Source: Anaeramoeba flamelloides
Lineage: Eukaryota > Metamonada > Anaeramoebidae
DNA: 64,000 bases
Reading direction: 5' to 3'
Assembly: GCA_027625915.1 (NCBI GenBank)
Contig: JANTQA010000051.1
Location: 1,364,501-1,428,500 of the forward strand
The translations under genes were made by a program, and so were the position numbers. Under the pieces are notes generated by a model. The model was not told where the DNA came from, made no database searches, and saw only the letters and a program-made list of their open reading frames with translations. How positions within the stretch are numbered: position 1 is the first letter of the stretch; each line of letters opens with the position of its first letter. Of the stretch, positions 61,838-64,000 are shown in pieces.

Positions 61838-64000
61838 GTTCAATAATCAAAAAAGTAATTCTCAAAATGAAGGATCAAATTTGAAAATTTTTATCGAAAA
61901 AATATAGTTTAAAAATAGGACTAAATATATTAAAAGATGATCAATTGAAAATATAAGAATTTCCTATAAAAATGTCAGTTTTATACAATTTTGAACAATT
62001 ATTATTGTATTTTAATTACAAATTAATTTGGACAAAATTCACAAATAAATTATGAAAATAATTTCTTAATAAAAGTTAATTTTAATAATTTTCTATCATT
62101 ATTTCTCTTGGGACATCTTTTCAACAAAAAAAAAAATTTATTTGGATTATTGTAAAATATTATTATTAATTTCTTTATATTTACCCACATTAAATTTTTA
62201 TAACAATTTAAAAATTTTCTTTCTAAACAATTTTTTTATTTTAATCAGAAATTTGAATTTTTTCAGAAGAAAATTTTCTAAAAGATATTACGGAATTAGG
62301 AAATTATATAATTGATTTCATGATTTTTTTTATTTTAAACACGCTTGAAATTGTTATTATAATACTTGTGAGTAAGACAAAACAATGATTTGTTAAAAAC
62401 TATTAAATTTTCTCTTAGTTAAAGAATTAACATCACCAAATATTTCTCTATCATGAAAATATTGTAATTGGGTGTAAATGATAGTAATCCAAAAAGGATC
62501 AAATAGAACTATAAAATCTATTATAAATCCTATTGTGCAATAAATTATTGTTTTTTTTTCTGAAAGTTCACTGAAAAGAAAATTTACTTTTGAGTATTTT
62601 TTTTTAATTCCTTTTCCAAATTTAAAAATAGAAACTCATAAAAAAAAAGTATCATCAGTATTTAATAATTCGTATTCGAACTTCCAAAATTAACAATTTT
62701 CTAATTTTTTAATTTTTAAGATTAACTCAATAATAATTGAAATAAAATCCAAATATTTGTTAATTTGGTTTTATTTTTATGAAGCTAATTGTAACATCAA
62801 TATATTTCCCATATTTCCAAAATAATTTGACAAAAAAAAAATTCTTAGTTAATTATTTATCTTTTTAAAAAAAAATCTAAATTTCACAACTAACTTAATA
62901 AAGATATTTTACAAATTGGGAATCTGAATATTGGTAATCCAATCTGTAACTTTGTAGCAAAATGTATATTTTTTTCGAAAATTGTTGGGATTTTTTGTAA
63001 TACCAAGATGATTTTTAATTGATGCTATCAACAAATATTACTAATTTACCAATCGATTTTTTAGAGTTATTTCGACCATGGTCAACTAATTTGATTTATA
63101 CACAATAACAAAATATTTTAATCTTGGTTTTCTCCCCCGTAAAAGCCAATAACTAAATAAATTGTGTTTAAAATTTATTTGTGAATTTTACCCAAATGAT
63201 TTTTTTTTTATTAAAATACATTAATTGTTATTCAGAATTTTGCCTATTAGATTTCGATTTAATTCATAAATTCGTATTAAACATTTAACATTATAGATTT
63301 ATTACTGAATTTTTGAGCCAATTAATTTTATATTTTGAGATTTAAATTGAACTATTAATCATTAAAAATAAAAACAAAATATTTTTTTTAAAAAAATCAA
63401 TTTTTGAATAGATAAAACTAAATATATATATTGTACTATTACCAAGAAATAATTTATTGTCAATAAAAATAATGGGTTTCTTTTCGCTGTTTTTTATTGG
63501 AAATGTGTGGAATTTTGGATTTCAAAAATAGACTGATATCTAAAATTTATCAATAATGTAAAACTCATCCATTTCGGAAACCAAAATACCAAGATAAATA
63601 AAATTAAATCAGATAACAACAAGAATTTGTTATCTTTTTTAAAAATAATACCCCCTTCAAGTTTGTTGTACATTCCCTTTTTAAAAGTTAATTTCAAACA
63701 ATTTTCAATAAAATCAGAATTTATCTGATTGATTCTGATTTTTTTAAAAAGATTAAATTTTACTGAAAATTTGTATCTTTGAAGAGATAAACGCTATAAA
63801 CAAAACCCTTCACCAGAGAGTTTATATTTTTAATTTTGGAACAATTTCCTGGGCAATTTTGAATTTAAACTGAGTAAGTATATTTTTTTCCAAATATACA
63901 TAATTATTCACCAAAAAAATATATATTAATTTTATATTTTTTAACAATTTTGATATACCGATATTCTTTGTATAATATAATATGAAGTTACACAGTATAT
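61838..64000. other. AT-rich terminal stretch, no gene seen
   Basis: About 2.2 kb without a credible ORF; the minus-strand frame at 63494-63697 has no family resemblance. No inverted repeat with clear ends. It may be intergenic or the intron of a gene beyond the window. Confidence 0.45.

Overview
The window looks like nuclear DNA of a unicellular eukaryote with a very AT-rich genome. The reasons are short GT-AG introns, asparagine-, glutamine-, glutamate- and lysine-rich low-complexity stretches, long homopolymer runs, and a wholly eukaryotic gene set. Amoebozoans or an Anaeramoeba-like metamonad would fit; this is a guess from style, and nothing in the window fixes the taxon. I place nine protein genes and join their exons by splice phase. 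All nine end in TAA and read with the standard code.

Layout: a BRO1-domain gene (441-1538, +); CNOT10 of the CCR4-NOT complex, split by a 2.5 kb intron (3821-8483, +); a coiled-coil/RGS/DUF547 fusion (10985-14125, -); clathrin light chain with a 4.0 kb second intron (20703-25651, +); a leucine-rich-repeat/PP2C phosphatase with a 4.7 kb intron inside its DGHGG metal motif (29187-36067, +); a two-PH-domain low-complexity protein (38990-41516, -); ribosomal protein uS9/RPS16 (47836-48568, +); a LOA1/VPS66-like acyltransferase (52225-53526, +); and 26S proteasome ATPase RPT5/PSMC3 (55905-60578, -). These are unrelated housekeeping, trafficking and signalling genes on both strands, with no operon logic. 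I found no tRNA, rRNA, snRNA or CRISPR array.

Most of the remaining DNA is AT-rich and featureless, but much of the space between 15 and 62 kb is filled by short non-autonomous DNA elements with long inverted arms. I define about eleven families (labelled A to K here for convenience) from comparisons inside the window. Several have two to four copies, and several are nested: B inside A, I inside A, G inside F, and F, D and a 572-base insertion inside J. Two families (B, C) end at TTAA on both sides; A and F have Tc1/mariner-like TA-CAGT ends. One B copy keeps a short ORF with a zinc-finger-like start that could be a relic of a transposase DNA-binding domain.

Intron lengths fall into two classes: eleven of about 108-237 bases and four of 2.5-4.7 kb. 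The two longest of the long class are full of inserted elements; the other two carry fold-back sequence. No clearly new enzymatic system is visible. The most unusual items are the RGS-DUF547 and LRR-PP2C fusions, the nested element structure, and an insertion dated relative to its host by the empty site in the host's sister arm.
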